Shown: positions 1 through 11,029, counted from the stretch's first letter. The stretch is DNA of 56,101 nt from an uncultured Desulfuromonadales bacterium (GCA_947259685.1 CAMYNC010000032.1:1-56101), one strand, 5' to 3'. Notes: a model not told the origin generated them from the sequence alone. Program-made: numbers and translations.

Positions 1-1
1 T

Positions 2-1782
<1,781 letters not shown>

Positions 1783-1842
1783 GAGTTCATTTGTCATACG
1801 CCGACTTGAGCGTATGAAACACTTATCAAGGAGGAAGATCAG

Positions 1843-2157
1843 ATGGTATCAGAAGCATATGCAATGGCTGGTAACGCGGCAGGAGGACAGCAGGGCGGTG
1901 GTTATGAAGGGATCATCATGCTGGTGGCGATGTTTGCCATCTTCTACTTTCTACTCATCCGGCCACAGCAAAAACGTGCCAAGCAGCACCGTGAACTGGT
2001 CGCAGCCCTGGCTGTCGGTGATCAGGTTGTCACAGCCGGCGGGATTCACGGCAAGGTAACTGCGGTCGAAGAGACCACCATCGGTGTCGAGGTGGCGACC
2101 GGCGTCAAAATGAAGATGAACCGCTCGGCGATTACTGAAGTTAAGAATAAAGGCTAA
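1843..2157 (+). CDS. yajC: Sec translocon accessory protein YajC
   Basis: Small inner-membrane subunit that associates with SecDF and the SecYEG channel. The 104-residue product has a short glycine-rich N-terminus, one membrane helix (about residues 23-41) ending in the family signature FYFLLIRPQQKR, and a cytoplasmic domain with the VGDQVVTAGGIHGKV motif. A strong ribosome site, AAGGAGG, lies about 8 bases before the ATG. A 7-bp hairpin (arms at 1795-1801 and 1810-1816) lies between tgt and this gene without a following T-run. Followed directly by secD and secF, as in most Gram-negative bacteria. Confidence 0.95.
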   Translation: MVSEAYAMAGNAAGGQQGGGYEGIIMLVAMFAIFYFLLIRPQQKRAKQHRELVAALAVGDQVVTAGGIHGKVTAVEETTIGVEVATGVKMKMNRSAITEVKNKG

Positions 2158-2251
2158 GCGGTCTTCATAAATTATTGGCAGGCTCTATTTGTTTGCCTCA
2201 AACGGCCCGCAAGGGCCTGCTGTTGAATGCCCAAAGGGAGATACGACGCAG

Positions 2252-3850
2252 ATGTCCAATAGTATCAAATTACGGGGTGCCCTGGTTCTGTCTTGCCTGG
2301 TCCTGGCACTCTTTTCTCTGGCACCGACTCTGATGCGCGACAGTTTGCCGCAATGGTGGCTCGATACTGTCGATCCGATCCACCTCGGTCTTGATCTGCA
2401 GGGGGGCATGCACCTGGTCCTGGGGGTCGATGTTGACAAGGCGGTCGAAAGTCGTCTCGATACCATTATCGATCAGACCGAAAGCCAGTTACGTGAGAAG
2501 GATATTATCTTTAAACGACTGGAGCGGCGGCAGGGCGATCGGCTGGCCGTTGTGGTTTACGATGACGCAGAGGGAACCAAGGTCGATGCATTGATGACCG
2601 AAACCTTTCCTTCGCTTGAAGGGGAAACCATTCCGGCCGCTGGCGGTTACATCGAAAAACAGTTCCGGTTGAGCGATTCGGAAATCGAAAGCATTAAGGA
2701 TTATGCGGTTCGCCAGGCGCTGGAAACCATGCGTAACCGGGTTGACCAGTTTGGTGTCAGCGAACCGACTCTGCAGCGTCAGAGCGGCAACCGGATTCTC
2801 ATCCAGCTGCCCGGCGTCAAAGATCCCGATCGGGCCATCTCCCTGCTCGGTAAGACCGCGCGGCTCGAATTCAAAATGGTCGCCGAACAGGCCAATGTGC
2901 AGGATGCCATTGCCGGCAATCTGCCTGAGGGTACCCAGTTGCTGTATGAGCGCAATGTCAATCGCAGCACTGGTGTCGCCACCGAAACCCCACTGGTGGT
3001 TTACGATAAGACGGTCATGACTGGTGACCTGCTTTCCGACGCCAACGTGCGGATTGATACCCGGTTTAACGAGCCTTATGTTTCGATCGATTTCAACTCG
3101 GTCGGTGCCAAACGCTTTGATCAGATCACTGCGGCCAATGTCGGTAAGCGGATGGCGATTGTGTTGGATGACACCGTCTATTCAGCACCGGTGATTCGCG
3201 AACGGATTTCTGGCGGCAGTGCCCAGGTCTCCGGGGCCTTCACTTCGCAGGAGGCAACCGATCTGGCGATCGTGCTGCGGGCCGGTTCGCTGCCGGCTCC
3301 AGTTAAGATCCTCGAAAACCGCACCGTTGGACCCTCCTTAGGTCAGGATTCGATCGATAAGGGGATCAAGTCGATTCTGGTTGGTGGGGTTCTGGTGGTC
3401 ATCGCCATGGTCATCTACTATCAGCTCTCCGGTGTGGTTGCGGTGGTTGCCCTGCTACTTAACCTGTTCTTTATCAGTGCCATGCTATCGTTGTTCGGGG
3501 CGACTCTGACCCTGCCCGGCTTGGCCGGTATCGTACTGACTGTAGGTATGGCGGTCGATGCCAACGTGCTGATCTTTGAACGGGTTCGCGAAGAGTTGCG
3601 ACTGGGGAAGGCGCCTAAGGTGGCCTTGCAGTCCGGCTACGAAAAAGCCTTCTGGACGATCATCGATGCCAATGTTACTACCCTGTTGGCAGCGTTGGTG
3701 CTGTTTCAATTCGGCACCGGTCCGGTGCGTGGCTTTGCTGTCACCCTGTCGATCGGGATTCTCGCTTCCTTGTTCACCGCGATGTTTGTTTCGCGGCTGG
3801 AGTTTGACTTTTTCCTGACGGGCCGCAGTATCAAGCGGCTGAGTATATAA
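2252..3850 (+). CDS. secD: Protein translocase subunit SecD
   Basis: Uses the proton gradient with SecF to complete export of proteins through SecYEG. The start chosen is the ATG at 2252 (532 residues), because it has AAGGGAG 11 bases upstream and is immediately followed by a hydrophobic first helix (about residues 8-26); the frame stays open 63 bases upstream to a TTG, but those residues look non-native. The protein has the LGLDLQGGMHLVLGVD motif after the first helix, a large periplasmic P1 region with the MRNRVDQFGVSEP block, and five C-terminal helices containing GMAVDANVLIFERVREE. A small hairpin (GGCCC-GCAA-GGGCC at 2204-2217) lies in the leader. Confidence 0.96.
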   Translation: MSNSIKLRGALVLSCLVLALFSLAPTLMRDSLPQWWLDTVDPIHLGLDLQGGMHLVLGVDVDKAVESRLDTIIDQTESQLREKDIIFKRLERRQGDRLAVVVYDDAEGTKVDALMTETFPSLEGETIPAAGGYIEKQFRLSDSEIESIKDYAVRQALETMRNRVDQFGVSEPTLQRQSGNRILIQLPGVKDPDRAISLLGKTARLEFKMVAEQANVQDAIAGNLPEGTQLLYERNVNRSTGVATETPLVVYDKTVMTGDLLSDANVRIDTRFNEPYVSIDFNSVGAKRFDQITAANVGKRMAIVLDDTVYSAPVIRERISGGSAQVSGAFTSQEATDLAIVLRAGSLPAPVKILENRTVGPSLGQDSIDKGIKSILVGGVLVVIAMVIYYQLSGVVAVVALLLNLFFISAMLSLFGATLTLPGLAGIVLTVGMAVDANVLIFERVREELRLGKAPKVALQSGYEKAFWTIIDANVTTLLAALVLFQFGTGPVRGFAVTLSIGILASLFTAMFVSRLEFDFFLTGRSIKRLSI

Positions 3851-3863
3851 GGAGGCTGACGGC

Positions 3864-4772
3864 ATGCAGCTGATCAAGCCGGATACAAACTTCGATTTTG
3901 TCAATAAGCGCAAGCTGGCGCTGATTTTTTCCGCTGTGCTGATTTTGATCGGCCTGGCCTCTTTGGCGGTCCATGGTGGGCCGAATTACGGCATCGACTT
4001 CGCTGGCGGAACCCTAGTACAGGTGAAATTTTCTGCCGATACCGATGCCGTTCAAATTAAACAGGCCCTGGGTACTCTGGACCTCGGCAGCCCGGTGGTG
4101 CAGAATTTTGGTGACGGGCAGAATGAGTTTCTGATCCGGGTGGAAAAGTCGTCCGGCGAACTGCAGGGGCTTTCTGCGCAAATGTTGCAGGTCTTGGAAG
4201 AGGAATATGAGCAGGGCAATGTCGAAATCCGCCGGGTTGAGATGGTTGGCCCTCAGGTTGGCAAGGATCTGCGTAGCAAGGGGCTGAAGGCGATCTTCTA
4301 CGCGATGCTCGGCATCCTGGTTTACATCTCCTGGCGATTCGAATTCCGCTTTGCAGTGGGGGCGATTGTTGCGCTGGCGCATGACGTGCTGATCACTCTT
4401 GGGATGTTCAGTATTTTCGGCAAGGAAATTGATCTACCGATCATTGCCGCATTTCTGGCGATCATCGGTTACTCGTTAAACGATACTATTATCGTCTACG
4501 ATCGGATTCGTGAGAACCTGGGTAAGCATCACAAAGAGAGTTTCCCGTTTGTTGTGAATCGGAGTGTCAACGAAACCCTCTCACGGACGATGTTGACCTC
4601 GGGGACCACCCTGCTGGTGGTTATGGCCCTGTTTGTGCTCGGTGGTGGGGTGATTCATAACTTTGCTTTTGCTATGCTGGTGGGTGTGCTGGTCGGTACC
4701 TACTCGTCGATCTTCGTTGCCAGCCCGGTGCTGATCTTCTGGGAAGAACGTAAGGCGGCCAAGGCCAGCTGA
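3864..4772 (+). CDS. secF: Protein translocase subunit SecF
   Basis: Partner of SecD in the proton-driven export motor. The 302-residue product has the first helix at about residues 17-37, the YGIDFAGGTLVQVKF motif, a small periplasmic domain and five C-terminal helices with GYSLNDTIIVYDRIREN, the counterpart of the SecD VDANVLIFERVREE motif. GGAGG lies 8 bases before the ATG, and only 13 bases separate it from secD. Length and motif order are normal for the family. Confidence 0.96.
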   Translation: MQLIKPDTNFDFVNKRKLALIFSAVLILIGLASLAVHGGPNYGIDFAGGTLVQVKFSADTDAVQIKQALGTLDLGSPVVQNFGDGQNEFLIRVEKSSGELQGLSAQMLQVLEEEYEQGNVEIRRVEMVGPQVGKDLRSKGLKAIFYAMLGILVYISWRFEFRFAVGAIVALAHDVLITLGMFSIFGKEIDLPIIAAFLAIIGYSLNDTIIVYDRIRENLGKHHKESFPFVVNRSVNETLSRTMLTSGTTLLVVMALFVLGGGVIHNFAFAMLVGVLVGTYSSIFVASPVLIFWEERKAAKAS

Positions 4773-4801
4773 GGCTTGAGAAAAGTAACCAAGGAGAAAC
4801 A

Positions 4802-5365
4802 ATGAAAAAGGAAACCATCCTGCTTATAGTCGTTGTGCTGGTTGTTGGTATTCTGCTCGGGGTCATTTTCACCAACGCCCGGAAGAACACCCAGTCCACC
4901 GCCACAGCGACTGCTCCGGCTTCGGCGCCCGCGGTCAATTATCAGCAACAGATCAGTATGCTGGAAGGAATTGTCGCTAAAGAGCCGGGCAATCGCAATG
5001 CCTGGGTACAATTGGGGCATAATTTCTTCGATTCTGACCAGCCGATGAAAGCGATCGAAGCTTACGATAAAGCGCTGGCCATCAACGGCAACGATGCCAA
5101 TGTCCTGACCGATCAGGGCGTCATGTATCGACGACTGGGCTGGTTTGATAAGGCGATCAGTAACTTTGAGACGGCCTATAAGATTAACCCGAGTCATCAG
5201 CAGTGTTTGTATAACTTAGGGATTGTCTACCGCTACGATCTTGAAGATTTCCCCAAAGCGATAGCCGCCTGGGAGAAATTTCTGGTCGTGAATCCCAGTG
5301 GGCCTGGTTCTGCACAGGTTCGCTCTGAATTGGAGAACCTCAGGAGTCACCCTTCAGTTCAGTAA
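4802..5365 (+). CDS. Membrane-anchored TPR protein
   Basis: The 187-residue product starts with an uncleaved-looking membrane helix (residues 6-25), followed by an Ala/Thr-rich linker and three tandem tetratricopeptide repeats (about 50-83, 84-117 and 118-155; for example NRNAWVQLGHNFFDSDQPMK and DANVLTDQGVMYRRLGWFDK). The repeats should face the periplasm and act as a protein-interaction scaffold. A good ribosome site (AAGGAG) lies 6 bases upstream of the ATG. It follows secF by 29 bases and precedes a strong terminator, so it is the last gene of the sec transcript. A role in export or in cytochrome maturation is possible, but the sequence does not decide this. Confidence 0.85.
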   Translation: MKKETILLIVVVLVVGILLGVIFTNARKNTQSTATATAPASAPAVNYQQQISMLEGIVAKEPGNRNAWVQLGHNFFDSDQPMKAIEAYDKALAINGNDANVLTDQGVMYRRLGWFDKAISNFETAYKINPSHQQCLYNLGIVYRYDLEDFPKAIAAWEKFLVVNPSGPGSAQVRSELENLRSHPSVQ

Positions 5366-5384
5366 ACACAATAATTGAGTTGTG

Positions 5385-5417
5385 CAGGCCGGGGGATACC
5401 CCGGCCTGATTTTTTTT
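5385..5417 (+). terminator. Intrinsic terminator after the sec operon
   Basis: A perfect 10-bp GC-rich stem (CAGGCCGGGG / CCCCGGCCTG, arms 5385-5394 and 5399-5408) with a GATA loop is followed by AT and seven T. It lies 20 bases after the TPR gene and only 14 bases before the start of the next gene, so it may act as a partial terminator between the export genes and the beta-helix/recJ pair. Confidence 0.9.
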
Positions 5418-5430
5418 GCTCCGGATTGCC

Positions 5431-6315
5431 ATGGCCTGCCGACGGATATTTTCCTCCAGATTATGCTGTTCTCTTTTGCTCCTGCTGTTGCTGGCAGGCT
5501 GTCTCAACCGTCCTGTCCCGACGGTTGTGCAGGGAGAGCTGCAGGGCGAGCATTTTTGGCAGGGGGAAGTTCGCCTGCGTGGCGATGTGGTGCTCGCCGA
5601 TACGGCCAGTCTGACCATCGCTCCCGGGACCCAGGTGTTGTTTCTACCCCCGCTTGCCGGTGAAGATAAACTCACTGAACATCCCTATTTCCCCGGCAGC
5701 GAACTGATCGTGCGTGGGCAGCTGAGTGCCACCGGTAGTGCCGCGAAACCGATTGTCTTCCGCGCTCTTGAGCAGACCGCTGGCCCCGGCAGTTGGGGCG
5801 GGCTGAATATTGAAGATTCGGAGCAGGCGGTCTTCAGTTATTGCCGCTTTCAACAGGCCGACAGTGCCATCCACGCCCGCCGTTCCTGGATCAGTATCGA
5901 AAACAGCCAATTCGTAAACAATCTGGTCGGGATCCGCTTTCACGACACCGACATTCTTATCGAAAATAATCTGTTACAACACAATCGTACCGCGATCCGC
6001 TTTCATTTCGGCTCACCGGTGATTTGCAATAATGAAATCCGCGATAATCAAAAAGGGCTGTTCATTACCTCGGCTCCCTGGGGATACCGGATCGAGAACA
6101 ACAGCTTTATCAATAACCATCCTTACCAGGTCAGCCTTGGTGAAGGGGTTATCGAGGCGGTTGAACTGAACAACAATTACTGGAGCGAGGCGGCGGGTGC
6201 GCCGCTGGAACAGCGTTTTTATGATGGCCGCTTGGATGACTGGTTAGGGACGATTAATTACCAGCCGGTGCGTGAACAGGCGGCACCTGGAGTTGGCATT
6301 CGATGGAGCCGGTGA
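5431..6315 (+). CDS. Right-handed beta-helix (NosD/pectate-lyase-like) lipoprotein
   Basis: A 294-residue predicted lipoprotein. A leucine-rich signal peptide ends in the lipobox LLAGC, giving Cys at about residue 24 from the ATG used here. The body contains repeated, asparagine-rich beta-helix turns such as ENSQFVNNLVGIRFH, ENNLLQHNRTAIRFH and ENNSFINNHPYQVS, typical of NosD/Beta_helix domains that bind or cleave polysaccharide. No catalytic residues can be assigned. The ATG at 5431 has no clear ribosome site and lies just past the terminator; a TTG at 5416 inside the T-run is less likely. The 3' end overlaps recJ by 13 bases, implying coupling. The function is unknown. Confidence 0.75.
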   Translation: MACRRIFSSRLCCSLLLLLLLAGCLNRPVPTVVQGELQGEHFWQGEVRLRGDVVLADTASLTIAPGTQVLFLPPLAGEDKLTEHPYFPGSELIVRGQLSATGSAAKPIVFRALEQTAGPGSWGGLNIEDSEQAVFSYCRFQQADSAIHARRSWISIENSQFVNNLVGIRFHDTDILIENNLLQHNRTAIRFHFGSPVICNNEIRDNQKGLFITSAPWGYRIENNSFINNHPYQVSLGEGVIEAVELNNNYWSEAAGAPLEQRFYDGRLDDWLGTINYQPVREQAAPGVGIRWSR

Positions 6316-8036
6316 CTCAAAAACTCTGGCAGTTGCGGGCCGAACAACCTTCTCCCGGACGGGTGGCCCATCTGGCTAAGGCGCTTCAGGTCCAGCCGCT
6401 GACCGCCCAAGCTTTGCTGCTGCGTGGGATCGATAATCCAGAAGGGGGGCAGGAATTTTTACAGGCTCGCCTGGGGGCACTTCCCGATCCGGATCTGCTG
6501 CCCGACATGGGCATTGCCACCGGCCGGCTTGAACAGGCTCTGCAACGCGGCGAAAAAATTGCCGTGCATGGCGATTACGACGTCGATGGTATTACCGCTT
6601 GCAGTTTACTGGTTGAAACCCTGCGCAAGCTGGGAGGGCAGGTGGACTATCACATTCCACTGCGGATGAAGGATGGTTACGGGCTCTCGGCCGACGCCAT
6701 TCGGCAGGCAGGTGATGAAGGGTGTGAATTGATTGTTTCTGTCGATTGTGGTGTCTCTGCCCATGCAGAAGCGGACCTTGCCTCTGAGCTTGGTATCGAC
6801 CTGATAATCACCGATCATCATCAACCTCCAGAAGAATTGCCGGTCTGTCTCGCGCTGGTCAATCCTCATCTGTCGAACTGTCGCTTTCCGTTCAAGGAAC
6901 TTTCCGGGGTTGGGGTCGCCTTTTTTCTACTGGTCGGTTTACGCCGACGATTGCGCGAGAATGGGTATTTTTCTCGCCATCCCGAGCCTGATTTGCGGCT
7001 GGGTCTTGATCTCGTCGCCCTTGGTACTATTGCCGATATCGTGCCGCTCAATGGCGTCAACCGGATTCTGGTGCGCACCGGCCTGCAACTGCTGGAGCAG
7101 AGCTCTCGGGCCGGGGTTGTCGCCCTGAAGAAGGTTGCTGAGGTCAAACAGATCAGCTGCGGGGTGGTCGGATTTCGCCTGGCTCCGCGATTAAATGCCG
7201 CCGGCCGGCTGGAAGATGCCGCGCTGGGGGTGAAACTGCTCCTTGGAGAGGATCCGCAAGAGAGCAGAGAGCTTGCCGAATTACTCGATGGGTTCAATCG
7301 GGAACGTCAGCAGATTGAACAGCAGACCCTGGAGCAGGCGATTGCCCTGCTAGATGAGCAGGGCGAGGAGGAGCGTTATGCGATCGTCCTGGCCGACGGC
7401 CGCTGGCACTCCGGGGTGATCGGGATTGTCGCCAGTCGATTGGTGGAACGCTACCACCGGCCAACGGTTCTGATCTCCCTTGACGGCCAGCAGGGCAAAG
7501 CCTCGGCCCGTTCGATCAGCAGCTTTCACCTGTTTCAGGCCTTGCAGCGCTGCGCCGAGCCGCTGCAGGGTTACGGCGGCCATGCCATGGCGGCCGGACT
7601 TTCCATCGCTGCAGAGAATATCGATCGCTTCACCGAGCAGTTTGAAGCTGTGGCTAAATCGCAGCTGGAAGAAGCCGACTTGATTGCGCGAGCTGTTCAC
7701 GATGGTGAAATCGGTTTGGCCGCGCTGACCATGGCTCAGGTTGATGAGCTGGAAAGCCTCAATCCTTTCGGCATGGGCAATCCCCAACCAGCGTTTGTAA
7801 GTCGTGGTTGTCGGGTATTCTCGCCCCGAATTCTGGGAGAGAAACACCTGAAGTTCGAGGTAGAACAAAAGGGTTGCCGGGTTGGCTGTATCGCCTTCGG
7901 GATGGCCGAGCGTTTTGAGCAACTCTGTGGAGAAATCGATCTGCTTTATCGCCCGGGGATCAATGAATGGCGCGGTCAACGCTCGGTGCAACTACAAATC
8001 GCAGACTTTCGCCCATCTCAGCAAAACTCCCCGTAG
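6303..8036 (+). CDS. recJ: Single-stranded-DNA-specific exonuclease RecJ
   Basis: 5'-3' single-strand exonuclease of recombination and mismatch repair. The 577-residue protein has the DHH phosphoesterase motifs: AVHGDYDVDGITAC (Asp91, Asp93, Asp95), IVSVDCG (Asp148) and ITDHHQ (Asp171-His-His173) for metal binding, then LDLVALGTIADIVPL, and the DHHA1 region with GYGGHAMAAG (about 424-433) and a C-terminal OB-like domain (LNPFGMGNPQPAF). Length matches the family. The ATG overlaps the end of the beta-helix gene. The coding region is followed by 247 bases with no gene that I can recognise. Confidence 0.97.
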   Translation: MEPVTQKLWQLRAEQPSPGRVAHLAKALQVQPLTAQALLLRGIDNPEGGQEFLQARLGALPDPDLLPDMGIATGRLEQALQRGEKIAVHGDYDVDGITACSLLVETLRKLGGQVDYHIPLRMKDGYGLSADAIRQAGDEGCELIVSVDCGVSAHAEADLASELGIDLIITDHHQPPEELPVCLALVNPHLSNCRFPFKELSGVGVAFFLLVGLRRRLRENGYFSRHPEPDLRLGLDLVALGTIADIVPLNGVNRILVRTGLQLLEQSSRAGVVALKKVAEVKQISCGVVGFRLAPRLNAAGRLEDAALGVKLLLGEDPQESRELAELLDGFNRERQQIEQQTLEQAIALLDEQGEEERYAIVLADGRWHSGVIGIVASRLVERYHRPTVLISLDGQQGKASARSISSFHLFQALQRCAEPLQGYGGHAMAAGLSIAAENIDRFTEQFEAVAKSQLEEADLIARAVHDGEIGLAALTMAQVDELESLNPFGMGNPQPAFVSRGCRVFSPRILGEKHLKFEVEQKGCRVGCIAFGMAERFEQLCGEIDLLYRPGINEWRGQRSVQLQIADFRPSQQNSP

Positions 8037-8283
8037 GACCTCTGCCGTGAGTTGGCCAGCTGACAACTCTTCTGGTTGGCCCATACCGAAACATCTTTTT
8101 TAAACGCGATCCGGGACTTTATAGGCTATTGCCACGCTAGCTATATATCCCTCTGGATTTCAACCGGTTCGGCAAATTTTTATTGTTGCTCCGCTGGCAG
8201 GGCTATCTTATTCCAGGTATATTCTGTTAGACAAGGAATGCTGTGGAGAGCCAAAAAAGAAACCCCACAAGGAGTATTTAATC

Positions 8284-8757
8284 TTGAATTTTGAAGCCAT
8301 CATCGTTGCTCTGATCTGGGGAGCGGTTTCCGGATATCTGCTGCTGCGTGCCTTGCATAGTCTTTTGGCAATCGGTATCTGCCTGCATGGAATGCTGCCC
8401 GGCAGCTGGCCACGACTGGCAATCAAGGCCACACCAAGACAGGTCAGGTATGGCATTATTCTGGGTCTGCTGGTTCGGTTCGTCATCTATGCCTTGCTTT
8501 GCGGCTATTTACTGAAAGTTGGCGATAGCTTCGTCCGGCGGGAATTCCAATTTGATTATTTGGGGACCAATGGCCTTATATCGGCTGCTATCGCAGGAAT
8601 TACGGCTGCATTCTTCCTCAGCACCTCCTGGCGCCGGCTCGTTATCACCTGGAAAATGACTCATGAATTCGGCTATGCCGAGAGACGGCAAAAAGATATC
8701 TCGATTGAAAAGGGCAGCCAGCGACAAGTGCCACAACGACGATTTAAGGGGAAATGA
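8284..8757 (+). CDS. Small membrane protein of unknown function
   Basis: A 157-residue product with three or four hydrophobic segments (about residues 4-37, 57-79 and 97-113) and a basic, cytoplasmic-looking C-terminal tail of about 35 residues. The start is a TTG at 8284, supported by AAGGAG 9 bases upstream; no ATG alternative keeps the first helix. I do not recognise a family. The size and topology resemble the ATP synthase I (AtpI-like) class of accessory proteins, but that is only a resemblance. It stands alone between recJ and a nitroreductase-like gene. Confidence 0.65.
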   Translation: MNFEAIIVALIWGAVSGYLLLRALHSLLAIGICLHGMLPGSWPRLAIKATPRQVRYGIILGLLVRFVIYALLCGYLLKVGDSFVRREFQFDYLGTNGLISAAIAGITAAFFLSTSWRRLVITWKMTHEFGYAERRQKDISIEKGSQRQVPQRRFKGK

Positions 8758-8785
8758 TCTGCAGCCTGAGAAAGGAATTTTGTGC

Positions 8786-9391
8786 ATGGAAACCTTCGAA
8801 GCAATTTATCAGCGGCGTGCCATCAAACATTTTGATTCCGAGCACCGTTTGAGCAAAGCTGAAGAGAACCAGCTGCTGAAAGCGGCGATACAAGCCCCGA
8901 CCAGTTTCAATATTCAGCATTGGCGATTTGTCATTGCCAGAGATCCAGCCTTGCGTCAGCGAATTCGCCAGGAATATGGCAACGATCAGGCCCAGATGAC
9001 CGACGCCTCGCTGTTGATTATTATGACTGCTGATCTTAAAGCCTGGGAAAAGGAGCCGCAGCGTTACTGGCAGAATGCGCCTGAGGAGGTCGCCGATCTG
9101 CTGGTGAACTGGATGGGGCCTTTTCACGAGGGGCGCGAATGGCTGCAGCGCGATGAAGCCCAGCGATCGATCGGCCTGGCGATGCAGACGCTGATGCTGG
9201 CCGCCAAAGCTATGGGCTATGATTCCTGCCCGATGATCGGCTTTGATATTGAAAAGGTCGCTGCGCTGATCAATCTTCCCGGTGATTTCGTGATGGGGCC
9301 GATGGTTGCTATTGGGAAAAAAGTCAAAGATTCCTGGCCGAAGCCGGGGCAACTGCCGCTTGAAGAGTTGGTGGTGGAAAACTCCTTCTGA
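8786..9391 (+). CDS. Nitroreductase family protein
   Basis: A 201-residue flavoprotein-like product that reduces an unknown substrate with NAD(P)H. The N-terminus ETFEAIYQRRAIKHFD matches the FMN-phosphate-binding R-R-x-x-x-x-F/Y start of the family; APTSFNIQHWRFV (about 36-48) is the second flavin-contact block, and the C-terminal part carries MLAAKAMGYDSCPMIGFD and VAIGK. The ATG at 8786 is chosen because AAAGGA lies 9 bases upstream and the family N-terminus begins here; the frame is open 123 bases further upstream but overlaps the preceding gene. It ends convergent with the next gene, with 31 bases between them. Confidence 0.88.
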   Translation: METFEAIYQRRAIKHFDSEHRLSKAEENQLLKAAIQAPTSFNIQHWRFVIARDPALRQRIRQEYGNDQAQMTDASLLIIMTADLKAWEKEPQRYWQNAPEEVADLLVNWMGPFHEGREWLQRDEAQRSIGLAMQTLMLAAKAMGYDSCPMIGFDIEKVAALINLPGDFVMGPMVAIGKKVKDSWPKPGQLPLEELVVENSF

Positions 9392-9422
9392 GTTTTTACT
9401 AAACCAACCTGGGACGAGGAAC

Positions 9423-10286
9423 TTAGCTCCGCTTGCCCATGTCCCGCTGCAGTTGTTCGCGCAAGTGATGTGCGATAGGGCCAACCTGTCCCTGATTAAT
9501 AGTGAAATCGTCTACTTTGATCACCGGCATGACTTCGAGGGAGGTGGATGTGATAAAAACTTCGTCGGAAAATTTCAGGTCCTGCAGTTTGTATTCACCA
9601 CAGATCACCCGCAAGTTAAGCTTCTCTTCACATAGCCGCATAATCGTTGCCCGGGTGACACCTTCAAGCAGGCCGGTTGAGGCGGCCGGGGTGAACACCC
9701 ACTGATCACGGGTCCAGAAGATATTCGATGAGGCACCCTCACAGATCTGCTCTTTGTTGTTGAGCATAATCACTTCAAAAGCACCAGCGGCTTTCGCTTC
9801 AAGTTTACCCAGCAGGCTATTGAGATTACTGATCGATTTAATTTTCGGGTTGATCGCTTCCGGGGCATTGCGGCGGGTCTGAGCGACCCGCAATTCAATG
9901 CCTTGTTGGTAGTAGCTGCCGTCGAATCCTTGAAATTCTCGACCAACCACCAGGCAGGTCAGGTCGTTCGACATATTGCGCTGAAAACCGATTTCCCCGC
10001 GCCCGCGGGTGATGGTAATGCGGAAATAGGCATCGGTTAATTTATTCCTTTTGCTTAGCTTCAGCAGAATCTGTTCCAGATCCTGTTGACTGTAGGGCAG
10101 GGGATAGCGCAGTGCTTCGGCGGATTGTCGTAGGCGTTGATAATGTTGAGAAAACTGATACAGCTGGCCGTCGATAGCACGGAAGCTTTCGAATATCCCA
10201 TCTCCATACAAAAACCCCTGGTCAAATACCGAGATCATCGCTTGATCGGCATCGACAAATCCACCGTTCAAATAAACAACGCTCAT
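9423..10286 (-). CDS. Class IV PLP-dependent aminotransferase / aminodeoxychorismate lyase family
   Basis: Pyridoxal-phosphate enzyme of fold type IV (D-amino acid aminotransferase, branched-chain aminotransferase IlvE or 4-amino-4-deoxychorismate lyase PabC). Motifs: FDQGFLYGDGIFESFR (21-36), the catalytic lysine Lys150 in the segment PKIKSISNLNSLL, and Glu183 in ICEGASSNIF, which contacts the cofactor; GLLEGVTRA binds the phosphate. The start at 10286 (287 residues) is preferred because AAGGA lies 7 bases upstream; an ATG five codons earlier has no usable site. Sequence alone does not separate the three activities. A single gene with its own presumed promoter. Confidence 0.85.
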   Translation of the reverse strand: MSVVYLNGGFVDADQAMISVFDQGFLYGDGIFESFRAIDGQLYQFSQHYQRLRQSAEALRYPLPYSQQDLEQILLKLSKRNKLTDAYFRITITRGRGEIGFQRNMSNDLTCLVVGREFQGFDGSYYQQGIELRVAQTRRNAPEAINPKIKSISNLNSLLGKLEAKAAGAFEVIMLNNKEQICEGASSNIFWTRDQWVFTPAASTGLLEGVTRATIMRLCEEKLNLRVICGEYKLQDLKFSDEVFITSTSLEVMPVIKVDDFTINQGQVGPIAHHLREQLQRDMGKRS

Positions 10287-10489
10287 AACCTGATCCTTCA
10301 TTCCCTGGAGTAGAAACCATGCCAGTTTTCAGCCTGAAACCTGTGCGAATTCATTGTGATAGATCAAATTCTATCCTACTCAGGGCAAAGACGGTAGTCG
10401 ATGGTAGGCAGCTTGCTGCCCGGGGACTGAAAATTGTTTGCAGAAAATGCGGCGAACGATGTGCAACCAGTTCGGTGTCTGAAGTTTAA

Positions 10490-11029
10490 TTATCCCTCGG
10501 TAAGAATCGCTGACAGGGCGATATCCTGAAATTGTTTCCCTTTGCGTATCGCATCGTGCAGGACGCCCTCCTGGCGAAAACCTTGCTTGGCCAGAAATTG
10601 TGATGAAGGCTGATCGCCGGAAATATGATAAGCATAGATCCGGTGCAACTCCAGTTGATTAAAAACAAACTTGATGATTTCAGCCAATGCCTCAGTTCCA
10701 TAGCCTTGCCGTTGCCAGGGGGTTCCAATCCAGAATTCCAGTTCCGCATTGGCATGCTTTCTGTCGATTTTTCGCAAGGCAAAGGAGCCGATCAGCTGTT
10801 TGGTTTCCAGAAGATTTACGGCAAAGTGAACCGCCTGACCAGTACGATACAAATGAGGCAAGCCGGCAATCCAGGTCTTGGCCGCTGTGATCGAATAGGG
10901 GTGGGGAATTGAAATCGTAGTGGCCGCGATTTCAGGAACTCCGGCCAGTTGTGAAACCGCTTCGGCATCGTCGGCGACAAAAGGGCGCAGCCGCAGATTT
11001 TTGGTTTGTAATGAAGGTTGATAGCGCAT
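10490..11029 (-). CDS. GNAT family N-acetyltransferase (RimJ/RimL-like)
   Basis: A 179-residue acetyltransferase of the Acetyltransf_3 type. It shows TKNLRLRPF at the N-terminus, the acetyl-CoA pyrophosphate loop in GTPWQRQGYGTEALAEII (motif A, R/Q-x-x-G-x-G/A), LELHRIYAYHISGDQPSSQF (motif B region) and KQGFRQEGVLHDA, the hallmark of the RimJ/L subfamily. The substrate (a ribosomal protein N-terminus, another protein or a small molecule) cannot be told. AAAGGAAA lies upstream of the ATG. It is transcribed in the same direction as the class IV PLP gene, 203 bases upstream of it, probably from its own promoter. Confidence 0.88.
   Translation of the reverse strand: MRYQPSLQTKNLRLRPFVADDAEAVSQLAGVPEIAATTISIPHPYSITAAKTWIAGLPHLYRTGQAVHFAVNLLETKQLIGSFALRKIDRKHANAELEFWIGTPWQRQGYGTEALAEIIKFVFNQLELHRIYAYHISGDQPSSQFLAKQGFRQEGVLHDAIRKGKQFQDIALSAILTEG

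Noticed and set aside
10407..10420. GGCAGC/GCTGCC hairpin between the GNAT and class IV PLP genes
   Set aside because: The stem is short and is not followed by a T-run on either strand, so I do not call it a terminator.
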